Of a stretch of 64,000 nt of DNA, positions 21,401 to 31,222 are shown in pieces. The stretch comes from Stachybotrys elegans (Eukaryota; Ascomycota; Sordariomycetes; Hypocreales; Stachybotryaceae). The position numbers were made by a program, and so were the translations under genes. Location of the stretch: assembly GCA_020746835.1 (NCBI GenBank), contig JAGPNK010000005.1, positions 1,736,001-1,800,000 on the forward strand, written 5' to 3'. Below the pieces are notes generated by a model. The model searched no databases. It was not told the origin of the DNA and saw only the letters and a program-made list of their open reading frames with translations. Every line of letters starts with the position of its first letter. Position 1 is the stretch's first letter.

Positions 21401-21496
21401 TGCGAGAAATGGTCCAACCGCGGGCCTCGTGATCGCGAGGCATGGAGATGGACGATACGCGAGCTCGTTTCTCAGTTCGGCGGGTTAGCGATGTGA
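18452..21496 (+). CDS. byr4: Byr4-like cytokinesis regulator (GAP component of the septation network)
   Basis: Exons 18452-20846 and 20922-21496 give 989 aa. The start MEPLRLKPRQPVVDE, then NWDDDDFVIEGDD and GTIKRLGGRKIRKI followed by DDWENDIELPD, is the conserved N-terminal signature of fungal Byr4 proteins. The C-terminus has two paired repeats, VNGMFYNADTFKWEGNE and VVGGMVFDPQNMCWLKI, followed by an acidic segment and EFIRRQREEEDRWRKKCEKW. The middle is long, Ser/Pro/Arg-rich and disordered. In fission yeast Byr4 works with Cdc16 as a two-part GAP for the GTPase Spg1 at the spindle pole, holding back septation. The 75-nt intron is in frame and stop-free, so retention would insert 25 basic residues. 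The upstream ATG at 18434 is a less likely start. Confidence 0.9.
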   Translation: MEPLRLKPRQPVVDEVENWDDDDFVIEGDDLTFRSGSTGANAAPRRRDSNSSHRSRRSDLESWNGEEKQVHIPDDDEKSTLDAIAAAQHAGIPLPKNVPSSALMGGTIKRLGGRKIRKIIQDDWENDIELPDLGQALKIKPRNNQAFPETLRQVSGGSPHSSPVKATRPAVAQEHRRASLQSVNTVVSAAVNLDKFKDADDDDDIFGDGMGTFKVSKSRNPLQPVSLITPPTPQKAPEPEDDFEKDLELPSDGKLKLSTKRDIPKTPSSQSDDLDWGEGSLGTRYGGTRRDGRSNRSSSASALSPSVSSSITAESEDETFEGLVLPVGPLNFQDRLMKRRKSRSPERIVEEPEPEPQAKISPQAEKEQQDFLDGLDLGEGDVFDSGKLTLHRNIKLRDARPASPARPKTAVALTFTNKPSVHTRIPRLSHERTHSTPLEPVSESGAPILQRSNRRPQSRLGHSAQSSVSSIPTPSSPPSVQNPSTPRRREVTGKNSMTSLRAAPTTTSAQLLKQKRSLPAIRALPSPAKQPMYRNERPGSRSDANRPSSSLRPKTPVERHSPGASDGFKKGQVPFLAGGSSMSQSHHSSTKSLRAFRRHDSDNSIDLRPKSRATTSRSGTRSPSPQRYRVAADTWERLSKPKNKKHFGDGHELDAFDDLPTSRETETRYLKQPITSGPKSALRNKAYQNVMPDRNSTPSPSTPRSPAPRMMHTPRFARDTAASRIARETSLAHRASNSVPLAPVATHRLSQLSARSNLSPQPHSPQSPAVVASKSRSKKPRQLKPHLISNLSGNKESKSKLPRKRETTKQKQQQKKPCANDPPVVNGMFYNADTFKWEGNENALNAFEPPMTTPTATANPSHLLPAKEVTTPRPALITNISATKGVQVVGGMVFDPQNMCWLKIGQPTKAVSETSDPLDGFDALEDEDDVFKDIPDLEEPGGDEDGNGRVSDIKDEWLVGEEFDVGPEFIRRQREEEDRWRKKCEKWSNRGPRDREAWRWTIRELVSQFGGLAM

Positions 21497-22202
21497 CGAG
21501 GGGATGGAACTGATTACGACTTTCTTCTTCTTGGGCCCCGTCCTTCGGGAGCTTCACATGATTTTCAGCTTTGAAGCCTTTGGCTTTTGTAATATCGACG
21601 AAACACCGACACGTGGATATGACTGACGGAATGGATTATGAAAGGGGAAAAGAGGCATTTCTGGTATAGCCAGGGCTTTAGAGGAGCGGCGTTTGGCAGG
21701 TTGTTTTTTGTTTTTTGTTTTTTGTTTTACTGCTTATTTCCTCGCACAACGCTACGATGGACCGTACCTGGATCTTCCAACAGCAGATCGGCGGTCTACG
21801 TAGACCTGTATCTATACGAGAGGGACAGATGGAGACCCGGTACCGCGATAGACAAAACACCCACAGGGACAGCCCGACTTGTTCATAGGCAGTGACTGGT
21901 ACCAGCACTCGCCACGGCTACGACGACACGACAATACAGGATTATGACTTTTATTCTATGCATACAGTGTACCTTGCTGATCCATTGTGAAGTGAGTGAC
22001 ATGATTTCCGGCGATGAATCTACAATGAAACGATGTGTGTATGGAGATGACATGATATCGCGTGAAAAAAAAACATTTTGCTTTTTATTAATCCTTCAAA
22101 CCTGTTCTGCGCCGGAAGTCTACCTCGTTAATCCCAGAGTACATCTCGCTATATACCCACCGCATATGGACCGTACAACGCTCATAGGGGGTAAGGGGGT
22201 TC
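21497..22202. other. Convergent 3' intergenic spacer
   Basis: The spacer lies between the byr4 and nop2 stops. It contains a GTTTTTT repeat near 21702-21730 and is otherwise featureless. No coding exon was seen. Confidence 0.5.
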
Positions 22203-24203
22203 TCATTTAGATTGCTTCTTTGCCTTCTTGTTGCTCTTGGGATCCAGGCCACGGCGACGCATGGCGTTGCGCCGTCCCTTCTCCATGTATTCCTTGTCCT
22301 CATCCTCATCCCAGCCACCAAAGTTGTCCTTGGCGTCTGCAGCGTCGTCGTCATCGTCGCGGATGGGCGTCTTGTCAATGACATCGCTGCCGGTGTCAGC
22401 GGCGCCCGTGGAGCGGTCGCGAGCGGCCTGGGCGGGCGTGGGGCCCATCTTCTGGAACTTTGCGACGAAGAAGCCGTCGACGTTGTAGCGGTGAGGGTAG
22501 TAGCGGCGGGTGAGGCGCATGGTGGAGTGGAACTTCTTGCCCATGTAGCTGGTGAAGCCCTCGTTGCCAAAGGCCAGGCCCGTGTCGACGAGCTTGACGT
22601 TGGGGCGGCGGCTGAGGGCGTACTGGACGACCTGCTCGTTCTCCTCGATGGTGACGGAGCACGTCGAGTAGACGATGAAGCCGCCCGTCTTGCTCGAGTG
22701 GTTGACCGAGTCGATGGCGGCGAGAATCAGCTGCTTCTGGATGTGGGGGAGCTGCATGAAGTCCATCTCCGTCTTGTTGGTCTTGACGCTGGGGTCCTTG
22801 GCGATGACGCCCGTGCCGGAGCAGGGAGCGTCGAGGAGGACCCTGTCGAAGCCGCCCATGGGCTTGGGGAACTCGCGGGCGTCGTAGTTGGAGACGATGA
22901 CGTTGCGGGCACCCAGGCGGTGGATGTTACCGATGAGACCCTTGGCACGCGCCTTGTTGGGGTCGTTGGCCATGATGAAGCCCGTGTTCTTCATCATGGC
23001 GGCCATGTACGTCGTCTTACCACCAGGGGCGGCGGCCATATCCAGCACGCGCTCGTTCTCCTGCGGGTCGAGCGCCATGCACGGCAGGAAGGAGGACGCG
23101 GCCTGCAGGATGTAGTGGCCGGCGAGGTACTCGGGCGTGGCACCCAGCGGCACCGTGCTCTCAAAGACCTGCAGGCCGACCTTGGACCACTTTCCGACGG
23201 GCTCGAGCGTGACGCCGCGGTTGATGAGGGCCTGGGCGAGGTCGCGGCGGTGCGTGCGCAGCGTGTTGGTGCGGATGACGACGGGGCGCGGCGTCTCGTT
23301 GGCCTCGAAAAAGGCAAAGGCCTCCTTGGGGCTGAAGAGGTTGTACAGCTTCTCGGCCAGGTACTCGGAGTAGCCGTAGTAGGCGCAAATGTCCTTGATG
23401 AGCTGCGCCGTATACTCGGCGCGCGAACGGCCCTCCTCGGACAGGTTGGAAAAGTCCTCGAGCACGCGCACGTTGTCGTTGATGCGTGTGCGCAGGAGCT
23501 GCAGATCGGGCGCCAGAAGCGCGTTGGTCTTGGCCGCGAGGGCGTCGTCCTCGTCCTCGTCGACGAGCACGCGCGGCTTCTCGCCGTCTATGTTGGTCTG
23601 CATCTCGGCCATCTCGGCGGCGTTGGCTGCGGCGTCCTCCTCCATCTGGAGGTCCAGTTTTCTCGACAGACCCTCGATGTTGGCGGCTGTGAGCTTCTCC
23701 TCGGCGTCGGACTCGTCCTCGTCCTCTGAGAACATCGTCTTTCCATGGCCGCCGTCCTCGTCTTGGGAGTCGAATACGGAAGAGTCGTCTGAGCCGAGGA
23801 AGTCGTCGCCGAGCTTTGCGCCTTCTCCCTCCATATCCGACATATCCTCGTCATCGAGATCATCGAGATCAAACTCATCGTCCAGCTCATCCTCGTCCGA
23901 CGAGTCGGCCATCTCGGGCAGCGCCTTCGCAGCTTTGCCCTTGGCTCTGCCATTTGCCTTGGCCGCAGGGGCAGCCTTGACGGGCTTCGACTCCTTCTGC
24001 GGCTTCACATCCTTCTTGGCCTTCTTGGCCACTGCTCCGTTGCTCTTGGGCTCTGGGTTCTTCGCAGTTCGTCTTCTCTTCTTCTCTGGTGTTTCGGCGG
24101 GTGCGTCCACAGGCAGGCCGGCTTTGCGCTTCAGCTTGGCGAAGTGCTCTTCTGAAAGGGGCTGGGGAGGCCCCTGCTTCTTCATGCGTCGTCCGACACC
24201 CAT
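22203..24203 (-). CDS. nop2: Nop2/NSUN1 25S rRNA (cytosine-5) methyltransferase
   Basis: An intronless gene of 666 aa. The N-terminal ~200 residues are basic then strongly acidic (KGKAAKALPEMADSSDEDEL), as in nucleolar assembly factors. The central domain is a RsmB/Nop2-type SAM methyltransferase: SAM-binding VLDMAAAPGGKTTYMAAMM and NDPNKARAKGLIGNIHRLG, catalytic motif IV LLDAPCSGTGVIAKDPSVK and motif VI YSTCSVTIEENE, carrying the two conserved Cys. The C-terminus is Lys/Arg-rich with an acidic WDEDED patch. Nop2 methylates one cytosine of 25S rRNA and is needed for 60S ribosomal subunit assembly in the nucleolus. It is divergent from get5 with ~480 bp between the starts. Confidence 0.97.
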   Translation of the reverse strand: MGVGRRMKKQGPPQPLSEEHFAKLKRKAGLPVDAPAETPEKKRRRTAKNPEPKSNGAVAKKAKKDVKPQKESKPVKAAPAAKANGRAKGKAAKALPEMADSSDEDELDDEFDLDDLDDEDMSDMEGEGAKLGDDFLGSDDSSVFDSQDEDGGHGKTMFSEDEDESDAEEKLTAANIEGLSRKLDLQMEEDAAANAAEMAEMQTNIDGEKPRVLVDEDEDDALAAKTNALLAPDLQLLRTRINDNVRVLEDFSNLSEEGRSRAEYTAQLIKDICAYYGYSEYLAEKLYNLFSPKEAFAFFEANETPRPVVIRTNTLRTHRRDLAQALINRGVTLEPVGKWSKVGLQVFESTVPLGATPEYLAGHYILQAASSFLPCMALDPQENERVLDMAAAPGGKTTYMAAMMKNTGFIMANDPNKARAKGLIGNIHRLGARNVIVSNYDAREFPKPMGGFDRVLLDAPCSGTGVIAKDPSVKTNKTEMDFMQLPHIQKQLILAAIDSVNHSSKTGGFIVYSTCSVTIEENEQVVQYALSRRPNVKLVDTGLAFGNEGFTSYMGKKFHSTMRLTRRYYPHRYNVDGFFVAKFQKMGPTPAQAARDRSTGAADTGSDVIDKTPIRDDDDDAADAKDNFGGWDEDEDKEYMEKGRRNAMRRRGLDPKSNKKAKKQSK

Positions 24204-24686
24204 TGTGTGAATTGAGATTGGTGTCGAGACTTTTTGGAATAATTCGAAAGAATTACTCGTGTGACGGAACGGGATGCTCGAATCTACACTTACCAGACCG
24301 ACCGCCCCGCCGAAACTTTTTTCTCAATTCATTGCAAGGGTCGTCCGATAAGCCGGCTCATCTCCGTATCGCGCCTGTGGAATGGCCGACCACGTGATGA
24401 ATCCAGGTACCTGAGTACCAGAAGCCCACCTTTTCATCCAGCACTGATGACGCCCCGCGATAGGCATGCTGGATGCTATGAGGAGGAGCCTTTGGCCTTC
24501 ATTGTTACACCCGCACTCGAGCGTTGCACATAGACACTCGACAAACCCTGCTATTTTTTCATACGCATCTGCTTCCCGTAAGCACTCGGAAGAGGCTGCC
24601 CGAGACTCTGCCTCGTCTTTGCACATAAGCTTACAGCTTCGTCGATACGATACTATCCCCGCCACAAGCTCGTCTGTACCGTCACC
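24204..24686. promoter_or_regulatory. Divergent promoter shared by nop2 and get5
   Basis: A compact 483-bp spacer between two divergent starts. A palindromic CAGGTACCTG lies at 24405-24414. Specific regulators cannot be read from it. Confidence 0.5.
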
Positions 24687-25351
24687 ATGGCTGAGGTAGC
24701 ATTCGCAAAGACCTTTCTCACCACCATCGACTCCCGGCCAATCAAGCTTTCGCCTGATCATGTCGAAGATGCCAGGAGATACCCCTCGCGCATGCCGGTA
24801 ATTTACATAGCCCACCCCTCGAGAGCCTGCAACCCCGCGTCTAACCTTGGACAAAGCACATCATGCCGCGCATGCCCAAGCCCATGAGCAAGCCGACAAA
24901 GCTTGCGCCAGGACAAGAACGAAGCATCACCGTGACGGCCAAGTCGCTACGAAACCCGCCCCTCGATATTAAGCTCTCGTCGCAATCCCTCAACACCTCG
25001 ATTCTGGATATCAAGAACCACGTGTCCAGCCAGGCCAGGATACCAGCGGACAAGATCAAGATCCTGCAAAACAAGCGACCCGTTCCCGACAGCAAGGTTC
25101 TGAAGGATGTAGTGGGTGATACTGACACATCGGTTGAATTCTCCATCATGGTTATGGGCGGGGCTGCATCCATCTTGCCAGAGGCAACGCCCGAGGTTGC
25201 TGCGCCCAGCGATCCTACAGGGGCGGCAGCAGTACAGACGGATGCCTTCTGGGCGGACCTAAAGGGCTTCTTGATGCAGAGATTGAAGGACGAACAGGAA
25301 GCCGAGAGCCTCTCCAGTCTGTTCAAGTCAAGTTGGGAAGCAAAGCAGTGA
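24687..25351 (+). CDS. get5: Get5/Mdy2 ubiquitin-like subunit of the GET pathway
   Basis: Exons 24687-24797 and 24857-25351 give 201 aa. Residues 1-50 (EVAFAKTFLTTIDSRPIKL, DHVEDARRYPSR, then RMPKPMSKPT) match the N-terminal Get4-binding segment of fungal Get5. Residues ~55-125 are a ubiquitin-like domain (ITVTAKSLRNPPLDIKL, then KIKILQNKRPVPDSKVLKDV). The C-terminal helix pair (AFWADLKGFLMQRLKDEQEA) fits the homodimerisation domain. Get5 bridges Get4 and Sgt2 and helps hand tail-anchored membrane proteins to Get3 for insertion into the ER. The protein is cytosolic. The short intron (donor GTAATT) removes a stretch between MP and HIMPRMP; one or two residues at this junction are uncertain. 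Confidence 0.9.
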
Positions 25352-25693
25352 AGTAGGATACAGAGATGCCACCGAGCACAGAGGAAACAATAAAATAATA
25401 AGCGACGGGTTCCGCACCCAGCACGTAGCACGTGAAGTTTTTTATTTTTCCCCGACAGGGCGAATCACCGTCTTCAGCAGAAGTGGAAATTTATGTATCC
25501 CGCTCAATGAAAATGTCGGCGGACAGTCCGAAGAGGACGCCCTGGGTTGCCTCCTCGCCCCCTTGTATCGTGACTCCTGCATCATAATTGTCGTCATATT
25601 GCCCGAGACAGGCCTCGAGTCGCCAAATTAGGGTAGCATGTCCACCAGCGCGCAAGAACGCCGGCGGCGAACAACCATATTGAATCGACGCGC
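25352..25693. other. Convergent 3' spacer
   Basis: This lies between the get5 and cofilin stops and should hold two 3' UTRs. A T-rich patch (TTTTTTATTTTT) lies near 25438-25449. No coding signal was seen. Confidence 0.5.
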
Positions 25694-26538
25694 TTAGCCG
25701 GCAAGACCCTTGCTGACGGCCTTCAGGACAGAATCGAACTCGATGTCATCGGGGTCATTGGCTTGCAGCTCATAGGCAATTCCAGTGAGGGAGCGCTTAA
25801 GCGCCTCCTTGGAGGAGGCGTAGATCATCTTGGGCTGGGCGAGGTCAGTCTTTCATGTTCTCTGTCGTGCTAACAAGGGTACCGACCTGAACACCAGCAT
25901 CATCGGGAGACCAAGCGATGAAAGTGATCTTGTTGCTGCGGAGCTATTAGCCGATATAACTCGTCCTGGCCAGCGCTCACAATACTTACCGGGTACCGTC
26001 GCCAGAAGCGAGGTTGTACTCGACGTCGTAGACGGCGTAGCGGGGGCCCTTGCCAACAGCACCCTAGCAAAATGTCAGCAGGCGTCGCGCGCGCAGTCCC
26101 GTTGCATCAGCCAGTAGAACATACGGATCGGTTCTTGGTGGTGGCGTTGATGAGCTTCTCGCGGAAAGATTCCCAGTCATCCTGCTCAGAAGTCTCCTCG
26201 ACGACAATCTCCTTGAAGTTGTCCGACAGCTTGAAGATGATGTACTTGTACTTCTTGGCCAGCTTGAGCTCGTTGAAAGCGCTTATGCACTCCTGCGAGA
26301 CGGTGGCACTACAGTCGGAAACAGTCCATGTTAGCAGGTCGCTCGATATCAAGACGTCGCTGTTGTCCTTTGTCCTCCTAGCTCTGTCGTCATCCCCCTG
26401 AGAGAGCTATGGAGACCAGCTGCGGGGAGGGGGAGCCTTGGATCGAGGGAAGACGAGGCGAACGTACCCGGATTGAGACTATACAACCAAAGTTAGGGGC
26501 CGGTGAAACCAATGGGGGTTGGTGAGACAGCTTACCAT
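25694..26538 (-). CDS. cof1: Cofilin (ADF/cofilin actin-severing protein)
   Basis: Six exons (26538-26536, 26478-26468, 26308-26125, 26063-25990, 25935-25887, 25834-25694) give 153 aa, the normal cofilin length. The initiator ATG is the last codon of the first exon, followed by an 11-nt exon (SQSG), matching the conserved cofilin start [13 protein letters not shown]. Further family motifs are [44 protein letters not shown] and the actin-binding helix [15 protein letters not shown]. Cofilin binds ADP-actin, severs filaments and drives actin turnover at cortical patches and rings. All exon phases close without gaps. Confidence 0.96.
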
Positions 26539-27460
26539 TGTTGCGGTCTACCTTGATGGCGGATCTAATTGAGGAGGGGGGTCGTCTTGAGAGCTTGTCA
26601 GCTATCGTCCAGCGGGGGGCAAGTAGATAAGAAGCTGCTGGTAGTCGCAGAGACGATGGGCCAAGAGGAAGAGGAGAAGGAGGCAAAAACTGACGGTTAG
26701 GAGGAATTAGGATGGGAGGCTCTTGTAGGGCAACGTAGGTGTGCGATGCGACGAAAAGCCGTTGCCTAGTTGTCCAGTTCAACGTCGTAGGTAAGGTAGA
26801 TGGGGGAACTTGGGCTCTGCCTTGGAGGGGGGTGGGTTAATGCGGGAGAAAAACACCAGCCCATGGTGGGGTTGCCTATGAGATGGGACCACGTGACTCC
26901 ACAGGAGTGCGTATCACTCCGTCACCCACGAAATGGCGACGCAAAGTCGGCAAGACTCGGCTCCATAGATTCCTCCTTAATGTCTCTTGCGATTATGGGG
27001 ATGAGGATGATCAGTATGACCAATCGTGGTCATGTCGTGGGAATAAGGGGTCCAAGAGGTTCTGCTGAAACATCTTGAACCGCATGGAAGGGTCAATATC
27101 ATGTCTGCCTGGGATTACAGCAGCATCCAAGGATGACGAGGCTCTCTCCAGGCATTAGCGTTTCTCGCCCTTGCGGCAGGTCATCTCACCACAAGTGCAT
27201 ACATTGCCAGAAAATGGTCTGCGAATTACTTGGAGAAAAATCTCTTATCAATTCTACATGGCTAGGTTGTAATACAAGGCATTAAAATCTGCCTAACAAA
27301 GATCTGCAAAGGGTATGAAGACATAGCAGGAGAGCTGGTAGAGGGGAGATTAAGCCCAGATGGTACACACATCATCCTTTTTGAACACCGGACCCATGCT
27401 CCCGAATCCCCCAGTACGTTGGTAGGTTTTGTACAGCGTTGATCTCGTTTCGTCCATTTC
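26539..27460. promoter_or_regulatory. Cofilin leader and promoter, hsp60 3' region
   Basis: About 900 bases between the cofilin start and the hsp60 stop, both leftward. The first ~250 bases are pyrimidine-rich on the minus strand and likely form the cofilin 5' leader. I see no coding exon. Confidence 0.5.
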
Positions 27461-29278
27461 TTACATCATGCCGCCCATGCCACCCATACCACCCATGCCG
27501 CCCATTCCACCCATAGGAGGAGCACCCTTCTCCTCGGGAGCATCGACAATGGCGACCTCGGTGGTACCGAGCAGAGAGGCGACACCGCTGGCGTCAATCA
27601 GGCCAGTGCGGACAACCTTGAAAGGGTCAAGGATACCAGCCTGGATCATGTCGACGTACTCGCCCTTGGAGCTGTCGAATCCCTTGTTGAAGTCGTTGGC
27701 GTGCTCGTCAGTGAGCTTGCCGACAACAACAGAGCCCTCGAGGCCAGCGTTCTCAATGATGGTGCGAGCAGGACGAGTGATGGCGTTCTTGACAATGCTG
27801 ACACCGAGCTGCTGGTCGAAGTTGGCAGTCTTAATGTTGCCCAGGGCCTGGCTGGAGGCCTTGATCAGGGCAGTACCACCACCGGGCAGGATACCCTCCT
27901 CGACGGCGGCGCGGGTGGCGTTGAGAGCATCAACGAATCGGTCCTTCTTCTCACCAACCTCAACCTCGGAGGAGCCGCCAACCTTGATGACGGCAACACC
28001 GCCAGACAGCTTAGCCAGACGCTCCTGGAGCTTCTCCTTCTCGTATTCCGAGGTGGTGGGGTCAGCCATGACACCGCGGATCTGCTCGCATCGCTGGGCA
28101 ATCATATCCTTGCTGCCCTCACCGTTGAGGATGATGGTGTCCTCCTTGGTGATGGTGATGGAGCCAGTGGAGCCGAGCATGTCGGGGGTGGCCTTGTCAA
28201 GCTTGATGTCAAGCTCATCGGAGAAGACGGTGCCGTTGGTCAGGACAGCAAGATCGCCGAGGATAGACTTGCGGTTGTCACCGAAGCCAGGGGCCTTGAC
28301 GGCAGCGACCTGGAGCTGGCCACGGAGCTTGTTGAGAATGCAGACGGCGAGAGCCTCACCGTCAATGTCCTCAGCAATGATGACCAGGGGCCGGCGCTGC
28401 TGGGTGGAAACCTCAAGGGCGGGGATGATGTCCTGAACAGCAGAGATCTTCTTCTCAGAGAGCAGGATGAGAGGGTTCTCAAACTCGACCTTCTGGGACT
28501 TGGTGTCGGTGATGAAGTAGGGGGAGACGTAGCCACGGTCAAAACGCATACCCTCGGTAACCTCGAGCTCATCCGACATGGTCTTGCCCTCCTTGACAGT
28601 GATAACACCCTCCTTGCCGACCTTCTCCATAGCATTGGCAATCATCTTGCCAACGTGGGTGTCGCCGTTGGCGCTGATAGTGGCGACCTGGGCAACCTCA
28701 TCGGTGGTGGTGATGTCACGCTTGTGCTTCTGGAGGTACTGGACAACCTCGTCGACGGCGGCCTGGATACCACGGCGCAGGTCCATGGGGTTGCATCCGG
28801 CGGCGACGTTCTTGACGGTCTCGGAGAAGATGGCGCGGGCAAGGACGGTAGCAGTGGTGGTACCATCACCGGCGACCTCGTTGGTCTTGGAGGCAACATC
28901 CTGTAGTAGTCGGGCACCGAGGTTCTCGAACTTGTCCTTGAGGCTGATAGCCCTTGCGACGGTAACACCATCTGGATCAATGGGTTAGAAGCCATCTTGG
29001 AGGGGAGGGAGGCGCAGAGCCAACATACCCTTGGTAATCTTGGGGGAGCCGAAGCTGGACTCGATCAGGACGTTTCGACCCTTGGGACCGAGAGTGGTGG
29101 CAACGGCCTTGGCCAGAGTATCAACACCAGCGAGCAGAGCAGCACGGCCCTCGACACCGAACTTCAGCTCCTTGTGGGCGAAGCGCAGCTGCTGACCGAG
29201 GCCAGCTCCAGCTCGGTACTTGGAAGCGGCGGAGGAGAGAGCCGAGGCCCGGGCTTGAGAGCTCAATGCGCGCTGCAT
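27461..29278 (-). CDS. hsp60: Mitochondrial chaperonin Hsp60
   Basis: Exons 29278-29029 and 28971-27461 give 586 aa. The N-terminus ([20 protein letters not shown]) is a mitochondrial presequence. Group I chaperonin signatures follow: [56 protein letters not shown] (ATP-binding DGTTT), [15 protein letters not shown] and the Gly-Met-rich tail (repeated GGMGGMGG ending MM). Hsp60 forms ring complexes with Hsp10 that fold imported matrix proteins. The 57-nt intron splits a Lys-Asp junction at SPKITK/DGVTV. The strongly GC-biased third positions leave long antisense frames open, which I treat as shadows. Confidence 0.98.
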
Positions 29279-29903
29279 GTTGGCTGTGAATTAAAGGGTA
29301 TAATAGATATTACAAGGAGAAGAATTGAACTGCGTCCTGGAGCTGTAGAGGCAGCTTCGACGTAATGGTACAGAGGATGGATATGGGGAGGAGAGGAGGA
29401 AGAGCAGGAGGATGAGGAAGAGTTTGGGGAAATAAGAAATGATGGCTGCTGAAGCTTTCGCGGTCCAGAAAAATTGTCACAGGCGGGAGTGGAGCTCAGT
29501 CGGCAAAACATCCACCCAGGGGGAAGGGCTAGTACTCAGAATGGACTAGCGTGTTCCCGCATTGAGTTCTACTTCTTTCCAGCAACATCCGCGGTGAAGG
29601 TCTGAAAATGGATTGATAATTGCCTATGGTTCGTAATTTCAACAGGTCTTCTTTCAAAAGACGCCATTGAGAGTGGGGGGATATTTTCGATGGTAAATAA
29701 AATACAGTCTGCATCCATGTTTACGCAGAGGAAGAAAACGATATGAACGCCAGAGTCTTTCCGGTCAAAAGGAGCTGGATGGCCACAGAGTGTGGTTGGT
29801 ACATACTGCACCTTAATGAAAGTGGGTCGCGTGGTTGTCAAGCAGCCTTCATGCAGGACTCCAACGCGCCCATTCAGCTTCTTGGACCGAAGTTCAAATC
29901 ACC
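29279..29903. promoter_or_regulatory. Divergent promoter between hsp60 and the RNase III gene
   Basis: About 625 bp between two divergent starts. A purine-rich patch on the plus strand (about 29365-29445) is the likely pyrimidine-rich hsp60 leader on the other strand. Heat-shock elements would be expected, but I cannot point to a clean nGAAnnTTCnnGAAn array. Confidence 0.45.
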
Positions 29904-30953
29904 ATGTCTAAACGACAATCAGCATGCCTTAGTGGAGACGAGAGAGCAGCAAAGAGACCGCTGATCTCCCGAGAATCCGAACACGCCGAAGAATCGAGCA
30001 TACAAGGAAGTGGCATCGCACTGCCGCCCACTGTGTTCAAGCCATGGACTTTATCTGAAATTTCACCCCAACTGCCACCACTACCTGAGATACTCGACCG
30101 CGAACTTGAGAAGATCGTATTCACGCACCCCGGGGTGAGCGCCAATGCCAACTATGAGCGTCTAGAATGGCTTGGAGACGCATACCTCGAGCTGCTGGCC
30201 ACAGGCTTCATCTACGAAACCTTCAGTAACACTCAGTCCGGGCGCTGTTCCCAGATACGGGAGCACCTTGTGAAGAATGTCACCCTTGCAGGCTACTTCC
30301 GAGAATACGATCTGCCATCAAGAGCCCGGCTCCCTCCCAAAATTGCGGAGGCCAAAGTTCTTGGGCGAGGAAGATCCAACGACAAGGACCTACTGAAAAC
30401 GCAAAGCGACATGTTTGAAGCCTATGTTGCCGCGATCATCACATCCGATCCACGTAACGGTATGTCTAGAGCAACAGAATGGCTCAAGGCCCTGTGGGGA
30501 AGAACTATCGAAGACGACATTCGGAAAAACGAGAAGGATAAGGCTGCTATTGCGGCAATGTCAACACCCACGGGCACACCAACCAAAGAGCACAGTGGTA
30601 TTGGGGCGGCTTCCAAGTCCAGCGACACCCACGCTACAGTCACCACTGTCCAGTGGAAACAGGAGCTAGCCAAAGCAATCGGAGGCAAAGGGATTGTAAT
30701 CGCCTACAAGGACCTGAAGGAGTCGAAGGACAGGATGAGCGGCCTGCCCTTGTTTACGGTGGGCGTGTTTTTGACTGGCTGGGGAGAGAAAGACTTGTTC
30801 CTTGGATCCGGCAACGGTCCTGGGAGAAAGTCAGCCGGACATAAGGCGGCCGAGGCTGCTTTGCAGAACAAGAAGCTCATTCGAGAAATTTCCGAGAGGA
30901 AGAGAAAGTTTGACGAGGCCAAGAAGCAAGCATCATTAGCTGAAAACTCGTAA
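29904..30953 (+). CDS. Ribonuclease III (Rnt1-like)
   Basis: An intronless gene of 349 aa. Residues ~45-215 form the RNase III endonuclease domain: the signature ERLEWLGDAYLELLATGF, with the catalytic Glu/Asp of the LGD motif, then GRCSQIREHLVKN and the second acidic motif KTQSDMFEAYVAAII. A linker precedes the C-terminal double-stranded RNA-binding domain (WKQELAKAIGGKG to GHKAAEAALQNKKLI). One RNase III domain plus one dsRBD is the Rnt1-type layout, not Dicer. Rnt1 processes rRNA, snRNA and snoRNA precursors in the nucleus. The basic C-terminus (SERKRKFDEAKK) fits nuclear import. The start is MSKRQSA; the frame extends 23 codons upstream without support. Confidence 0.92.
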   Translation: MSKRQSACLSGDERAAKRPLISRESEHAEESSIQGSGIALPPTVFKPWTLSEISPQLPPLPEILDRELEKIVFTHPGVSANANYERLEWLGDAYLELLATGFIYETFSNTQSGRCSQIREHLVKNVTLAGYFREYDLPSRARLPPKIAEAKVLGRGRSNDKDLLKTQSDMFEAYVAAIITSDPRNGMSRATEWLKALWGRTIEDDIRKNEKDKAAIAAMSTPTGTPTKEHSGIGAASKSSDTHATVTTVQWKQELAKAIGGKGIVIAYKDLKESKDRMSGLPLFTVGVFLTGWGEKDLFLGSGNGPGRKSAGHKAAEAALQNKKLIREISERKRKFDEAKKQASLAENS

Positions 30954-31222
30954 AAGAAGCATTAGAAGCATGCACAACACTCTGTATATACAATTACCAT
31001 GAAGGCTTACAAAATAATGGACACTTCAAGCTTGAACCACGAGTTTAGGTGCCTCCCACAAGAGGTGGGCCCACAACCACATGCACTCCAGGGGTTACAG
31101 GGAGCCTCCAACACCTGTCAATCAGCCAATCAGCACATGCTTATCTAACTGGGTCAAAAATCGACATCCAACCTCAACCTCAGAAATCTTGGTGCAACGA
31201 CATTCATGCCAAACATTCCACC

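Noticed and set aside
22212..23729. 505-codon plus-strand frame opposite nop2
   Set aside because: Antisense shadow of a strongly conserved methyltransferase. It has no natural start context or domain.
27701..28906. 401-codon plus-strand frame opposite hsp60
   Set aside because: Antisense shadow, repetitive Leu/Asp/Gly/Val composition caused by Hsp60 codon bias.
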